Shown here one piece after another: positions 37,126-50,202 of a stretch of DNA of 64,000 nucleotides. Source of the DNA: Acidaminococcus massiliensis (lineage in GTDB: Bacteria; Bacillota; Negativicutes; Acidaminococcales; Acidaminococcaceae); contig NZ_LT608315.1 of assembly GCF_900095825.1 (NCBI RefSeq), positions 572,318 to 636,317 of the forward strand, written 5' to 3'. Under the pieces are notes generated by a model. It saw only the letters and a list, made by a program, of their open reading frames with translations. It made no database searches and was not told where the DNA came from. The first letter of the stretch is position 1; each line of letters begins with the position of its first letter. The translations under genes and the position numbers were made by a program.

Positions 37126-37773
37126 ATGAAAACCTGTCCAAAATGTCATAAAATCTATGAGGACTCCCAGAAGTTCTGTTCTGAATGTGGGACCCAGCTG
37201 GTCCTGACCCCAGTCAGTCAGGCTCTGCGGGGAGGCGGAAACGGCGGGAATCAGCAGGAAGGCGCAGGGACTCCGGTGCAGGACCAAAGTACAGGAGAAG
37301 GCACGCAGGAACAGGGGAACAGCCAGCCGGGAAACAATTGGCAGCAGTATCAGCAGCAACAGCAGTATCAATATCAGCAGAATCCCTATGGCCCCGGGAA
37401 CAATCCCAGTTTTGGAGCCCGCTTCCAAGCCAATATCCCAGATGCCAACACCTGGAAGCCCATGTATTTCTCTTTCGAAGGAAGGATGAGCCGGGGAACC
37501 TATGTGTGCCGGTGGCTGATCCTGCTGCTCAGTGCCGTGGTGATCGGCTTGATCTGCGGGATCATTTCGTTCTTGGCTCCCTTGGGGCTGGTGGCCCTGA
37601 TCGCTCTGGCCGTTTCACAGATTTCCTTGGCTGTCCGGCGGCTCCACGACCGGGGACATTCCGGCTTATGGCTCCTGGTCTGCGTGGTTCCGGCCCTGAA
37701 TCTGCTGATGTTCGTCTACCTGCTGTTTGCCCAGGGGCAGCCCGGACAGAATGAATACGGCATGGAAGAATAA
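37126..37773 (+). CDS. Zinc-ribbon plus DUF805 membrane protein
   Basis: Protein of 215 residues. The N-terminal zinc ribbon has CPKC and CSEC (residues 4-7 and 24-27). A Gln/Gly/Asn-rich low-complexity linker runs to about 100. A DUF805 domain with three to four membrane helices follows and contains the family motif VRRLHDRGHSGLWLL. It follows the secreted protein by 11 bp with AAAGGAG upstream. DUF805 proteins are inner-membrane proteins of unknown role. Confidence 0.8.
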   Translation: MKTCPKCHKIYEDSQKFCSECGTQLVLTPVSQALRGGGNGGNQQEGAGTPVQDQSTGEGTQEQGNSQPGNNWQQYQQQQQYQYQQNPYGPGNNPSFGARFQANIPDANTWKPMYFSFEGRMSRGTYVCRWLILLLSAVVIGLICGIISFLAPLGLVALIALAVSQISLAVRRLHDRGHSGLWLLVCVVPALNLLMFVYLLFAQGQPGQNEYGMEE

Positions 37774-37778
37774 AACAG

Positions 37779-37807
37779 TTGACAAGAAGACCTATATTTG
37801 GTAATAT
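37779..37807 (+). promoter_or_regulatory. rRNA promoter P1
   Basis: TTGACA (37779-37784), 17 bases, TAATAT (37802-37807). Confidence 0.85.
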
Positions 37808-37859
37808 ATACAAGCTTTCTCTTTGAGGAAGCAGCAGATGATCTGCTTTTCAACAATGG

Positions 37860-37879
37860 AATGTTTCAGTTGAAACATT
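37860..37879. promoter_or_regulatory. Palindrome between rRNA promoters P1 and P2
   Basis: AATGTTTCA-GT-TGAAACATT, nine-base perfect arms, between the two rRNA promoters and about 16 bp upstream of the P2 -35. Could be a regulator site or a short RNA hairpin in the P1 transcript. Confidence 0.45.
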
Positions 37880-37894
37880 GAAAGAAAAAAGTTG

Positions 37895-37923
37895 TTGACA
37901 AGAATGATCGAATCTGCTAATAT
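37895..37923 (+). promoter_or_regulatory. rRNA promoter P2
   Basis: TTGACA (37895-37900), 17 bases, TAATAT (37918-37923). Same hexamers and spacing as P1. The leader after it contains an ACTTTGAGAACTGAA segment like the antitermination/processing leaders of Firmicute rRNA operons. Confidence 0.85.
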
Positions 37924-38091
37924 ATAATAGCTGTCACTGAGACGGCAAGACGAACTTTGAGAACTGAATATTGTTGACAGATGTGCGGGTCAAGTCACCT
38001 TTACGGTGATGAGATCGAGTCACCTGGATGACAACCAGGTTAAAAAATCAAAGCTAGTTTTTCAAGAGCCAAGCGGCTCTTCAAAATATCT

Positions 38092-39650
<1,559 letters not shown>

Positions 39651-40039
39651 AGGGAGAACCGAAGGAGTCCAAGGACTTTCTTCTATTCTTCGTCGACGCA
39701 CATCTGTCAAGAACAATATTCGGTTCTCAGGGCTCGTCCCTGAAACATGAACCTTGAAAACTTCATAGAAGAGACAAACAAAGTCTTATCTGATGTGATG
39801 ATCAGGTAAGCACCTCTGATCTAAATGCGAATTTAGAAACGAGTAACGAGAACTAGGCACACGTAAGTGTGACCTTAGTAAAAGAACCGGAGTCTTAAAG
39901 TAATTTAAGATTCAAGCTCGCGAAGAGAAATCGGATGGATGCAAGGAACGCCGAGCACAGCGAAGGAGACTATACTCAAGTATGTCGACTGAGCGGAGCG
40001 GAGGCGTGACGCAGCAGACGCCGGTTTATCGCAGCGAGG
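39651..40039 (+). other. 16S-23S internal transcribed spacer without tRNA genes
   Basis: About 390 bp. No tRNA-Ile or tRNA-Ala cloverleaf is present. An AACCTTGAAAACTTCATAG segment like the leader processing/antitermination elements is at about 39750. The rest should pair with flanking sequences in rRNA processing. Confidence 0.75.
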
Positions 40040-42943
<2,904 letters not shown>

Positions 42944-43012
42944 TAAATCGGGCCGTTAGATGAAAGAACGTCTCTTCATGAAGTTTTGAGGGCTCATGCC
43001 TTCAGTTACATA

Positions 43013-43131
43013 ATCCGGTGGCGATAGCTAAGGGGATCCACCTGTTCCCATGCCGAACACAGCAGTTAAGCCCTTATACGCCGAAAGTACTCGACTGGAA
43101 ACGGTCCGGGAGGATAGGGAGCTGCCGGTTA
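43013..43131 (+). rRNA. rrf: 5S ribosomal RNA
   Basis: About 119 nt. CCGGTGGCGATAGCTAAGGG at the 5' end pairs with the 3' CTGCCGG region. The conserved CCTGTTCCCATGCCGAACAC is present. Ends approximate. Confidence 0.93.
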
Positions 43132-43134
43132 GGA

Positions 43135-43167
43135 AAATTCCGCATCTGATGGATGCGGAATTTTTTT
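43135..43167 (+). terminator. rRNA operon terminator
   Basis: AAATTCCGCATC and GATGCGGAATTT arms, five-base loop, then a T run. A second hairpin with arms GAAACCCGCC/GGCGGGTTTC follows at 43200-43222. Confidence 0.9.
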
Positions 43168-43296
43168 ATGTCAGCTGTCAACGGTCAGCGGGCGATGGAG
43201 GAAACCCGCCCCTGGCGGGTTTCTACCTTTCCTTCTATAGAAAAAAACAAACGGATTGAACTTACAGGCCGCGACCTCAGATTTTTATTGAAGAGC

Positions 43297-43324
43297 TTGA
43301 CAGGAACCCTACCACTTATATAAA
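43297..43324 (+). promoter_or_regulatory. Promoter of the GltD-like gene
   Basis: TTGACA (43297-43302), 16 bases, TATAAA (43319-43324), about 40 bp before the start codon. Confidence 0.65.
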
Positions 43325-43362
43325 CTATACAATAAACATCCTTTGAAAACGAGGTTCTGTGT

Positions 43363-44589
43363 ATGTCCATCCATGAATTAGAAGAAGCCAACCGGTGTCT
43401 CCAGTGCAAAAAGCCCCTATGCCGGGAAGGCTGTCCCATCCATACCAATATCCCGGAAATGATCCGGCTGTTCAAGGAAAATGATTTGCTGACCGCAGCC
43501 CAGATGCTGTTCGACAACAATCCCCTTTCTGTGGTCTGCAGCTTGGTGTGCAACCATGCGGCCCAGTGTGAAGGGCACTGTGTCCGGGGCATCAAAGGTG
43601 CTCCGGTGCACATTTCCGCCATCGAAAATTATATCTCTGATTCCTGTTTCGACCGGCTGAAGATCCAGCAGGCCCCTTCCAATGGGAAGAAAGTAGCCAT
43701 CATCGGTGCCGGGCCTGCAGGGATCACCATTGCCATCATCCTGGCCAAACGGGGGTATCAGATCACCGTCTTTGAATCCCGGGATAAGATCGGGGGCATC
43801 ATGCGCTATGGGATCCCGGATTTCCGGCTGCCTCGGTACATCCTGGACCGGTTCGAGGAACGGATGAAGGCAATGGGGATCAAGTTCCGGTTCAACTTTA
43901 CCATCGGCGGGAACATCACCCTGAAGGACCTGTTCGCTGACGGCTATCAGTCCGTATTCATCGGCACCGGTGCCTGGCGGCCTAAGCGGATGCGGATCCC
44001 AGGAGAGACCTTCGGGAATGTCCACTATGCCATCAGTTACCTGAACAACCCGGATGCCGTAGATCTGGGCCAGAGTGTGGCCATTTTCGGTTCTGGGAAC
44101 TCCGCTATGGACGTGGCCCGTACCGCGGTACGGCACGGCTGCAAGAGCGTCACGGTCTATGTGCGCCGGGATCATGTGTCCGCTTCCCAGGATGAATATG
44201 AGTATTCTCTCCTGGACGGCGTGAAGTACGAATTCAACAAGACAGCCGTGGCCATCAAAGACGAAGGCCCTATGGTGGCAGATACCAAAGTGGAAGACGG
44301 CCATGTGACCGTCCTGGAAGATACGGCCCGGCTGGTGCCCGTGGACAGCGTGGTGATTGCTGTTTCCCAGGTGCCCAAGCACCGGCTGGTGGAACACAAC
44401 CAGGGCTTGGAGCTGAACGACCGGGGGAATCTGAAAATCACGGAAGACGGAGAAACCACCCTGCCCGGGGTCTTTGCTTCCGGAGATGTGGTCACTGGTG
44501 CCAAGACCGTGGTCCACGCCGTGGAATATTCCAAGAAGATCGCCGATGAAATGGATCTTTACATGAAAAATTTGGATAAAAAGGGTTGA
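43363..44589 (+). CDS. GltD/NfnB-like FAD- and NAD(P)-dependent oxidoreductase
   Basis: Flavoprotein of 408 residues with the glutamate-synthase small-subunit fold. An N-terminal Fe-S region has CLQC, CREGCP and CNHAAQCEGHC. The FAD site is VAIIGAGPAG and the NAD(P) site is AIFGSGNSAMDVART. GVFASGDVVTGAKTVVHAV is the usual C-terminal FAD contact. Such subunits pass electrons from NADPH in glutamate synthase, or act in NADH-dependent ferredoxin:NADP reductase (NfnB) and sulfide dehydrogenase. No large subunit is adjacent, so the partner is unknown. Start 43363 has GAGG eight bases upstream. Confidence 0.85.
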   Translation: MSIHELEEANRCLQCKKPLCREGCPIHTNIPEMIRLFKENDLLTAAQMLFDNNPLSVVCSLVCNHAAQCEGHCVRGIKGAPVHISAIENYISDSCFDRLKIQQAPSNGKKVAIIGAGPAGITIAIILAKRGYQITVFESRDKIGGIMRYGIPDFRLPRYILDRFEERMKAMGIKFRFNFTIGGNITLKDLFADGYQSVFIGTGAWRPKRMRIPGETFGNVHYAISYLNNPDAVDLGQSVAIFGSGNSAMDVARTAVRHGCKSVTVYVRRDHVSASQDEYEYSLLDGVKYEFNKTAVAIKDEGPMVADTKVEDGHVTVLEDTARLVPVDSVVIAVSQVPKHRLVEHNQGLELNDRGNLKITEDGETTLPGVFASGDVVTGAKTVVHAVEYSKKIADEMDLYMKNLDKKG

Positions 44590-44615
44590 CAAATCCTGCG
44601 AAATCAAGCTATAAT
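44586..44615 (+). promoter_or_regulatory. Promoter of tRNA-Lys
   Basis: TTGACA (44586-44591) shares bases with the TGA stop of the preceding gene; 18 bases later TATAAT (44610-44615), about 19 bp before the tRNA. Confidence 0.8.
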
Positions 44616-44634
44616 AATTAAGCTGTAACGCAAT

Positions 44635-44710
44635 GATTCACTAGCTCAGCTGGTAGAGCACCTGACTTTTAATCAGGGTGTCCCGGGTTCAAGTCCCGGG
44701 TGGATCACCA
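44635..44710 (+). tRNA. tRNA-Lys (anticodon TTT)
   Basis: 76 nt cloverleaf: acceptor GATTCAC/GTGGATC, D arm AGCTCAGCTGGTAGAGC, anticodon stem-loop CCTGACTTTTAATCAGG (anticodon TTT), T arm CCCGGGTTCAAGTCCCGGG, encoded CCA. Confidence 0.96.
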
Positions 44711-44721
44711 TTTGAATGTTG

Positions 44722-44755
44722 AAAGGCCTGTCCTGTGGAGGACGGGCCTTTTTTC
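44722..44755 (+). terminator. tRNA-Lys terminator
   Basis: AAAGGCC(T)GTCCT and AGGAC(G)GGCCTTT arms followed by T residues. Confidence 0.85.
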
Positions 44756-44833
44756 TTTATCCTCCCTTTTCGTTTGACAAACGAACATTGCTATGAAATA
44801 ATGCAGGTATCATTAGAAAGCGAGGGGAACAGC

Positions 44834-46210
44834 ATGGCAAAAAAAGAGGAATGGCGTCTGGAACGGGATTCCATGGGAGAAATCAAGGTCCCGGCGGACA
44901 AATACTGGGGTGCTCAGTCAGAACGGAGCTTCGAGAATTTCAAGATTGGGACGGAAAAGATGCCCATGGAAGTGATCCGGGCTTTTGCCTACCTGAAAAA
45001 AAGTGCTGCCCAGGCCAATGAAGCCTTGGACAAGCTGGACAAGAAACGCTGCCAGATCATTGGCAAGGTCTGCGACGAGATCCTGAAGGGAAAATTGGAC
45101 GGCAACTTCCCTCTGGCAGTGTGGCAGACCGGCAGCGGGACCCAGAGCAACATGAATGTCAATGAAGTCATTGCTCATCGGGGGAATGAACTGGCCGGAG
45201 AAGCACTCCTCCATCCCAATGACCATGTGAACATGTCCCAGAGTTCCAACGATACCTTTCCTACGGCCATGCACATTGCTGCCGTCTGGGAACTGGAAAA
45301 ACAGCTGCTGCCGGCCCTGGATGAATTGGTAGCTGCCTTCAAGAAGCTGGAAAAGGCCAACAAGGGCATTGTGACTACGGGACGGACCCACCTCCAAGAT
45401 GCAGTGCCGGTGGCTTTTTCCCAGGAGATTTCCGGCTGGCGGACCATGCTGGAGCGGAATCGGCAGGAAATCAAGGCTGCGGAAAAGGGCCTGCTGGAAT
45501 TGGCCTTGGGAGGGACGGCGGTAGGCACCGGCCTGAATGCACCCAAAGGCTTTGACAAAAAGGTGGCTGGGTACATCGCCAAGAACACGGGCTTTTCCTT
45601 TGTGACAGCACCCAATAAGTTCCATGCCCTGACCAGCTTGGATGATATGGTCTTTGCTCACGGCGCTTTAAAGGCTCTGGCAGCCAACCTGATGAAGATG
45701 GCCAACGACGTCCGCTGGCTGGCGTCCGGGCCTCGGGACGGCTTGGGAGAAATCACCATTCCCGCCAACGAACCGGGTTCTTCCATCATGCCTGGGAAAG
45801 TGAACCCTACCCAGTGTGAGGCGGTGACCATGGTGGCGGTCCAGGTCATGGGGAATGATGCGGCCATTGGATTCGCTGCTTCCCAGGGGAACTTCCAGCT
45901 GAACGTGTTCCTGCCAGTGACCATCTACAATTTCCTCCAGTCCGTCCGGCTCCTGGGAGATGTGATGGTGTCCTTCCGGAAGAACTGTGTGGTGGGGATC
46001 AAAGCCAATAAGGAAAAGATGGCCCACAACCTGCACAATTCCCTGATGCTGGTGACGGCCCTGAGCCCGTATATCGGCTATGACAAATGTGCCCAGGTGG
46101 CCAAATTGGCTTTCAAAGAAAATATTTCCCTGAAAGAAGCGGTCCTGAAGCTGGGTTTCATGGAAGAAGGAGAATTCGACAAAGTGTTCCATCCGGAGAA
46201 GATGGCGTAA
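44834..46210 (+). CDS. fumC: Fumarate hydratase class II
   Basis: Interconverts fumarate and L-malate without an iron-sulfur cluster; 458 residues. The family signature GSSIMPGKVNP is present, as are TGSGTQSNMNVNEVI and the catalytic-His region GRTHLQDAVPV. ATG 44834 has GCGAGGGG upstream; a frame beginning at 44735 would start inside the tRNA terminator and is rejected. With the malic/malolactic enzyme it forms a fumarate-malate-lactate or pyruvate link. Confidence 0.95.
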   Translation: MAKKEEWRLERDSMGEIKVPADKYWGAQSERSFENFKIGTEKMPMEVIRAFAYLKKSAAQANEALDKLDKKRCQIIGKVCDEILKGKLDGNFPLAVWQTGSGTQSNMNVNEVIAHRGNELAGEALLHPNDHVNMSQSSNDTFPTAMHIAAVWELEKQLLPALDELVAAFKKLEKANKGIVTTGRTHLQDAVPVAFSQEISGWRTMLERNRQEIKAAEKGLLELALGGTAVGTGLNAPKGFDKKVAGYIAKNTGFSFVTAPNKFHALTSLDDMVFAHGALKALAANLMKMANDVRWLASGPRDGLGEITIPANEPGSSIMPGKVNPTQCEAVTMVAVQVMGNDAAIGFAASQGNFQLNVFLPVTIYNFLQSVRLLGDVMVSFRKNCVVGIKANKEKMAHNLHNSLMLVTALSPYIGYDKCAQVAKLAFKENISLKEAVLKLGFMEEGEFDKVFHPEKMA

Positions 46211-46250
46211 AAAAACGGGGCTGCTGCATAAGCAACGGCCCCGTTTTTTT
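46211..46250. terminator. Bidirectional terminator after fumC
   Basis: AAAAACGGGGCTGCTGC and GCAACGGCCCCGTTTTT arms; shared with the convergent small gene, whose stop abuts it. Confidence 0.85.
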
Positions 46251-46594
46251 TATTCCCCCAACATCTCCAGGATCTTGGCCCCTGCGGTGCAGGCGGGGCA
46301 GAAGCAGTATTTGCCCCCTTCGGCCTTGACTTTCTGGCCCTGGGCCAGCATCTTGGCAGCGGTTTCTTCCCCGAAGGCCTTTTTGGCCGCATCGGATGCA
46401 AAGAAGGGCAGCACTTGGTCGATGGTGCATACGTCTTCTTTCAGGGCAGCCCGGAGAAGGGCCGTCAGGTTGGCCTGGGCTGCCGTTCCTTCTGCAGTCA
46501 GCCACTTTTCTGCCAAGTCCTTCAGCCCGCTGTATACACTGGGGGCTGCTGCCAGATTTTTGACTTCTGCGACCAAAGCTTCATGGTTTTCCAT
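46250..46594 (-). CDS. Small conserved protein with C-terminal cysteines
   Basis: Protein of 114 residues, mostly helical, with a C-terminal YCFCPAC element that could bind metal. Similar short proteins in anaerobic Firmicutes are sometimes labelled molecular chaperone Hsp90, but there is no Hsp90 ATPase domain here and I do not endorse that name. Start 46594 has GGAAGG nine bases upstream; an ATG three codons earlier overlaps it. Function unknown. Confidence 0.6.
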   Translation of the reverse strand: MENHEALVAEVKNLAAAPSVYSGLKDLAEKWLTAEGTAAQANLTALLRAALKEDVCTIDQVLPFFASDAAKKAFGEETAAKMLAQGQKVKAEGGKYCFCPACTAGAKILEMLGE

Positions 46595-46927
46595 AGAGAT
46601 CATCCTTCCATGTAATATTAGTAATTATATCATATACTTTTTTTGGGGGAGTGCAAGCCCCTGTTTTTGCAAAAGAATTGTGATAAAAAAGGAAAAGACA
46701 AAGAAAATTCACAAATAAAAAGCAAAAAAATGCAAACAAGGAGCGCCTTTTGTGACAGGGCCCAGTCCCCTTTGGTATAGTGGAAACGTGGAAATAGACC
46801 ACAAGCCTGGAACGAAGAGAAGCGCAGGATTGCCGGCGCCTGTAGAGGAAACAAGGCCACTCGCACAGAACCCGGGAAGCAGGCGGTTCCCTTCCGGAAA
46901 GGAAATTACCAGAAGGGGGATTTTATC

Positions 46928-48196
46928 ATGAAAAAAACCTTAGTGTATGCTCTGGCCATGGCTATGGGCATCAGCGCCACGGCATTTGCCGCCAACCCGT
47001 TCTCTGATCTGCCGGCAGGCCACTGGGCTTATGGAGCCGTAGCAAAACTGGCAGCGGCCGGTGTGGTGGACGGATATCCGGATGGCACCTTCAAAGGTGA
47101 CAAAACCATGACCCGGTATGAAATGGCACAGATCGTAGCCAAAGCCCTGGCCAAAGGTGCCATCGGTGCCGATGACAAGCTGGTCAGCGAATTCGCTGAT
47201 GAACTGGACAACCTGGGTGTCCGGGTGGCCAAACTGGAAAAGAATGCCGACAATGTGAAGATCACTGGGAATGTCCGGCTGAGCTATGACCACAGCAGCG
47301 GCGGTGCCGTCAACAGATGGCAGGCTGCCAAAGCCGGCCGTGACAACGACGACGCCCGGCTCCGTACCCGTCTGTTCCTCACCGGGGAAGTCAATGACAA
47401 CTGGCATTACGTATCCATGCTGGAAAACAACCAGCACTTCATCGGCAACAACGAATCCGGTGATGATGATACGGATTTCCAGAGAGCCTATCTGACTGGG
47501 AACATCGGTGTGGTCAACCTGACTGGCGGCCGGTTCCAGGATTTCATCGCTGACGGGAACATCTACGATAGCCGGGTAGATGCCATCAAAGCCAATGTGA
47601 AGATCGGACAGGCCTATATCACCGGGGTCTGGGGCAAGATGGCCAACAAGAGCGAATACAGCTGGAGCGATTCCAACAACGATTCCGTAGCTGACAAATA
47701 TTGGAGAGCTGAAGTAGGCGGCCGTTGGGGCAACCTGAACATGGCAGCCAACTATGTCCGGGCAGATGATGTAACCGCCATGGGCATGGGTGGCGATGAT
47801 GATTCCATCTGGACCGTAGGGGCTGACTACACCGCCGGCAAGTTTAACTTCGGGGCCATGTACCTGAATGGGGACAATGATCACCTGGATGACATGAACA
47901 AAGATGACGACGGGGTTGTAGCCTGGCTGAAATACGGCGGTGCCACCGCTTCCAAACCGGGGAGCTGGGGCCTGTTCACCAAATACTATGATCAGGCTGC
48001 TACCACTACCATTGCTCATACCATGAACGGCCGGTATGATGTGTTCCCGGAAGAAGGGTTCAAGGGCTGGCACTTCGGCGGCAACGTAACCCTGGCCAAG
48101 AACATGGTGGCCCAGGTGGAATACTTCGACCTGAAGGGCAAGGACAGCGACGAACATGCCCGGACCCTGTGGTCTCAAATGGTGGTAACGTTCTAA
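46928..48196 (+). CDS. SLH-domain outer-membrane porin (OmpM type)
   Basis: Outer-membrane beta-barrel protein of 422 residues. Signal peptide (LVYALAMAMGISATAFA, cleavage near residue 21), one S-layer homology domain (about 24-80, FSDLPAGHWAYGAVAKLA then DGYPDGTFKGDKTMTRYEMA), a short coiled coil (LVSEFADELDNLGVRVAKLE) and a C-terminal beta-barrel of alternating aromatic and polar residues ending in Phe. In Negativicutes OmpM proteins link the outer membrane to peptidoglycan through the SLH domain. A TATAGT -10-like element near 46776 implies a leader of about 140 nt. AGAAGGGGG precedes the start. Confidence 0.9.
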   Translation: MKKTLVYALAMAMGISATAFAANPFSDLPAGHWAYGAVAKLAAAGVVDGYPDGTFKGDKTMTRYEMAQIVAKALAKGAIGADDKLVSEFADELDNLGVRVAKLEKNADNVKITGNVRLSYDHSSGGAVNRWQAAKAGRDNDDARLRTRLFLTGEVNDNWHYVSMLENNQHFIGNNESGDDDTDFQRAYLTGNIGVVNLTGGRFQDFIADGNIYDSRVDAIKANVKIGQAYITGVWGKMANKSEYSWSDSNNDSVADKYWRAEVGGRWGNLNMAANYVRADDVTAMGMGGDDDSIWTVGADYTAGKFNFGAMYLNGDNDHLDDMNKDDDGVVAWLKYGGATASKPGSWGLFTKYYDQAATTTIAHTMNGRYDVFPEEGFKGWHFGGNVTLAKNMVAQVEYFDLKGKDSDEHARTLWSQMVVTF

Positions 48197-48209
48197 AAGA
48201 AGGAAATAC

Positions 48210-48250
48210 GGAGGGGGACTGCACACTGGCGGCAGCCCTCCTTCTTTTTT
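48210..48250 (+). terminator. Porin gene terminator
   Basis: GGAGGG..CTGC and GCAG.CCCTCC arms, followed by TTCTTTTTT. Confidence 0.65.
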
Positions 48251-48319
48251 GCCGGGACGAAGGGAAAGTTCTGGTATAATGGGCATGAAAAAGCCTGCAT
48301 GCCAAAGGGGGAACTTGTT

Positions 48320-49015
48320 ATGGGAAGAAGAAAAAAGGGGGAGACCCTCCAGGAGGAGAACAAGGAACTTCAGAAAAGGATCCGGCATACCGCCAAGGAA
48401 ATGTTCCTGGAACTGGGCTATGTCCGGACTACCCTGCCCAAGATCGCTGATGCGGCTGGAATCCCGCTGCGTCAGCTGAATATCCTGTATCGGAACAAGG
48501 AAGAACTGCTGAACGATCTGGCCAGCCAGCTGATGGAACGGACCCGGGAATACATCTTCCACACCCTGCTGCCGGAAAAAGCCTTCCCAGAAACCTGGTC
48601 ACCGGAAGAAGCCGCCTTGTACCGGTATGTGATGCTGCTGGGGATGGAAATGGAAGTGCTGGACTCCAATACCATGCTGTGGAGTTTCTGGAAAACCGCT
48701 TACTGCATCCCCCATCTGTTCGAACGGATCGTGGAGCGGCATTACCAGTATGTGACGGCGCTTTTCTCAGTCCGGATGTCCAGCCAGTTCAGTTATGAGA
48801 AGGTGCTGCTGGTGTGTTCAGCCCTGGGCGGTTATGTGATGGCCCACGGCTTCCGGCAGCCCTACAACTGGCCGCGGATCCGCCGGACCTTCCTGACCCA
48901 TTCCCTGCGGATCTTCGGGATCTCCAGCGGGACCATCCAGAAAATGTTGGACAGGCTGGAAGAACAGCGTCCTCAGTTGACGGAAATCAGCGGAAAAATC
49001 CTGGAGACCTTATAG
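48320..49015 (+). CDS. TetR family regulator (paralogue 1)
   Basis: Regulator of 231 residues with an N-terminal TetR HTH (TAKEMFLELGYVRTTLPKIA then IPLRQLNILYRNKEELL) and a variable helical ligand domain. It resembles the regulator at 50914 in length and in the region following the HTH. The start at 48320 has AAGGGGGA upstream. It follows the porin gene by about 125 bp behind a terminator. Target genes cannot be assigned. Confidence 0.83.
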   Translation: MGRRKKGETLQEENKELQKRIRHTAKEMFLELGYVRTTLPKIADAAGIPLRQLNILYRNKEELLNDLASQLMERTREYIFHTLLPEKAFPETWSPEEAALYRYVMLLGMEMEVLDSNTMLWSFWKTAYCIPHLFERIVERHYQYVTALFSVRMSSQFSYEKVLLVCSALGGYVMAHGFRQPYNWPRIRRTFLTHSLRIFGISSGTIQKMLDRLEEQRPQLTEISGKILETL

Positions 49016-49116
49016 GCATTCCTGGAAAAATCTTTTATAATAAAGAAAAAATGATGGATGCCTGACAGGGCTCTTCCGGAAGGAGGGGTGCCGGGGCGGC
49101 GAAAGGAACGATTTCC

Positions 49117-49932
49117 ATGCAATTTTTTCCTGCATTGACTTCTGCGGTGCTGGCAGGCATATTGGCGGCCGGTCTGTCCCTTCCGGCGGGAGCGGCTTCC
49201 AGCCGGAATTTCAGCGATGACATGAAATTCCAGGAGCCGGCCAAGATTACCGCGGATCAAGGGGCTGCTTCCCTGGAACGGAAGCTGGATCACAAAAAAT
49301 CCATTTATTATGCTCATCCGGATTTCTACCACATGCATTCCAAAGGATCCCTGGTGCTGCTGCCGGCTTTCAAGACACTCCAGCAGTCCAGTGAATGGTC
49401 CTGCGGACCAGCGGCGGCCCTGATGGTGCTCCGGTGGTATGACCGGCAGAAAGACTGGACGGAACAAAAACTGGCAGATCTGCGCCACCCCCTGCAGGAT
49501 GTGGCAGTCCCCGGCTTCCCGGAGGGCTATCCGGGCACCACCTTGGAACAGATGAAGGATATTTTCCGGAAGGTAGGGGGCTTCGATCTGGTGACTACAG
49601 AAGACTATGTCAAGGCCGGAAAGATCTTTGGCCCGGAAGACATCAAAGCCACCCTGAAGGCCGGAAAACCCATCTTGGTGGGGTGGATCGACTGGGGCGG
49701 CCACTGGCAGGTGGTCATCGGTTATGACGACATGGGAACGGCCGATCCCCAGGATGATGTGCTGATCGTAGCGGATCCCTATGATACCACGGACCACAAC
49801 CAGGACGGCTATGGCATCTACCCGGCTGCCCGCTTCTTCTCCACCTTCGACATGTACGGACAGTTCCCGGAAAAAGAGGGAGGGAACCACAACCTGTTCC
49901 TGATTGCATCTCCGGCAAGGGTGAAGCTGTGA
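49117..49932 (+). CDS. Secreted C39-like cysteine peptidase-fold protein
   Basis: Protein of 271 residues with a signal peptide (AVLAGILAAGLSLPAGAA). The papain-like peptidase C39-type domain has the likely catalytic Cys in SSEWSCGPAAALMVL, His in GGHWQVVIGYDD and Asp in VADPYDTT. Many proteins of this type are exported and cleave peptides or act on the cell wall. It is not next to a bacteriocin ABC transporter, so a leader-peptidase role is unlikely. AAAGGAAC precedes the ATG. Confidence 0.78.
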   Translation: MQFFPALTSAVLAGILAAGLSLPAGAASSRNFSDDMKFQEPAKITADQGAASLERKLDHKKSIYYAHPDFYHMHSKGSLVLLPAFKTLQQSSEWSCGPAAALMVLRWYDRQKDWTEQKLADLRHPLQDVAVPGFPEGYPGTTLEQMKDIFRKVGGFDLVTTEDYVKAGKIFGPEDIKATLKAGKPILVGWIDWGGHWQVVIGYDDMGTADPQDDVLIVADPYDTTDHNQDGYGIYPAARFFSTFDMYGQFPEKEGGNHNLFLIASPARVKL

Positions 49933-49934
49933 TT

Positions 49935-49986
49935 TTTTAAGGGAGTGTTGCAAGTATGTGGTTTTCGTACGGGCGACACTCCTTTT
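49935..49986. terminator. Terminator upstream of the heat-shock gene
   Basis: AAGGGAGTGTTGC and GCGACACTCCTTTT arms with a 21-base loop; T runs on both strands. Confidence 0.7.
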
Positions 49987-50011
49987 AAAAAGTCAAAAAA
50001 ACTTTGACTTT

Positions 50012-50038
50012 TTAGCACTCAACGCTTGACAGTGCTAA
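50012..50038. promoter_or_regulatory. CIRCE operator
   Basis: TTAGCACTC, nine bases, CAGTGCTAA: eight of nine bases of each half match the HrcA-binding inverted repeat (one G to C in the right arm). Confidence 0.9.
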
Positions 50039-50057
50039 CAATATGTGCTATTATAAT
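50026..50057 (+). promoter_or_regulatory. Heat-shock promoter embedded in CIRCE
   Basis: TTGACA (50026-50031) lies in the CIRCE centre. A -10 is either TATTAT at 17 bases (50049-50054) or TATAAT at 20 bases (50052-50057). HrcA bound here would block RNA polymerase. Confidence 0.75.
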
Positions 50058-50202
50058 ACCAGAACGAAGGAAAGACCACTGAGAAGGGTTCCCAAGGAAC
50101 CTGGAAAGTAGGACGGGCTCCAAAGGGGGCCCCGGGAATCCAAGCCTTTCGGTAGTTCCAAAAGCTGACCTTCAAGGCCAAGATTGAATGGAGGAATGGC
50201 TT

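Noticed and set aside
37320-37390. CAG-rich simple repeat as a microsatellite
   Set aside because: It is in-frame coding sequence for the Gln/Tyr-rich linker of the DUF805 protein.
39651-40039. tRNA genes in the 16S-23S spacer
   Set aside because: No cloverleaf or T-loop sequence GGTTCRANNCC was found in the spacer.
46250-46594. Annotation as Hsp90 chaperone
   Set aside because: The protein has 114 residues and no GHKL ATPase motifs; the name used for similar short proteins is not supported by the sequence.
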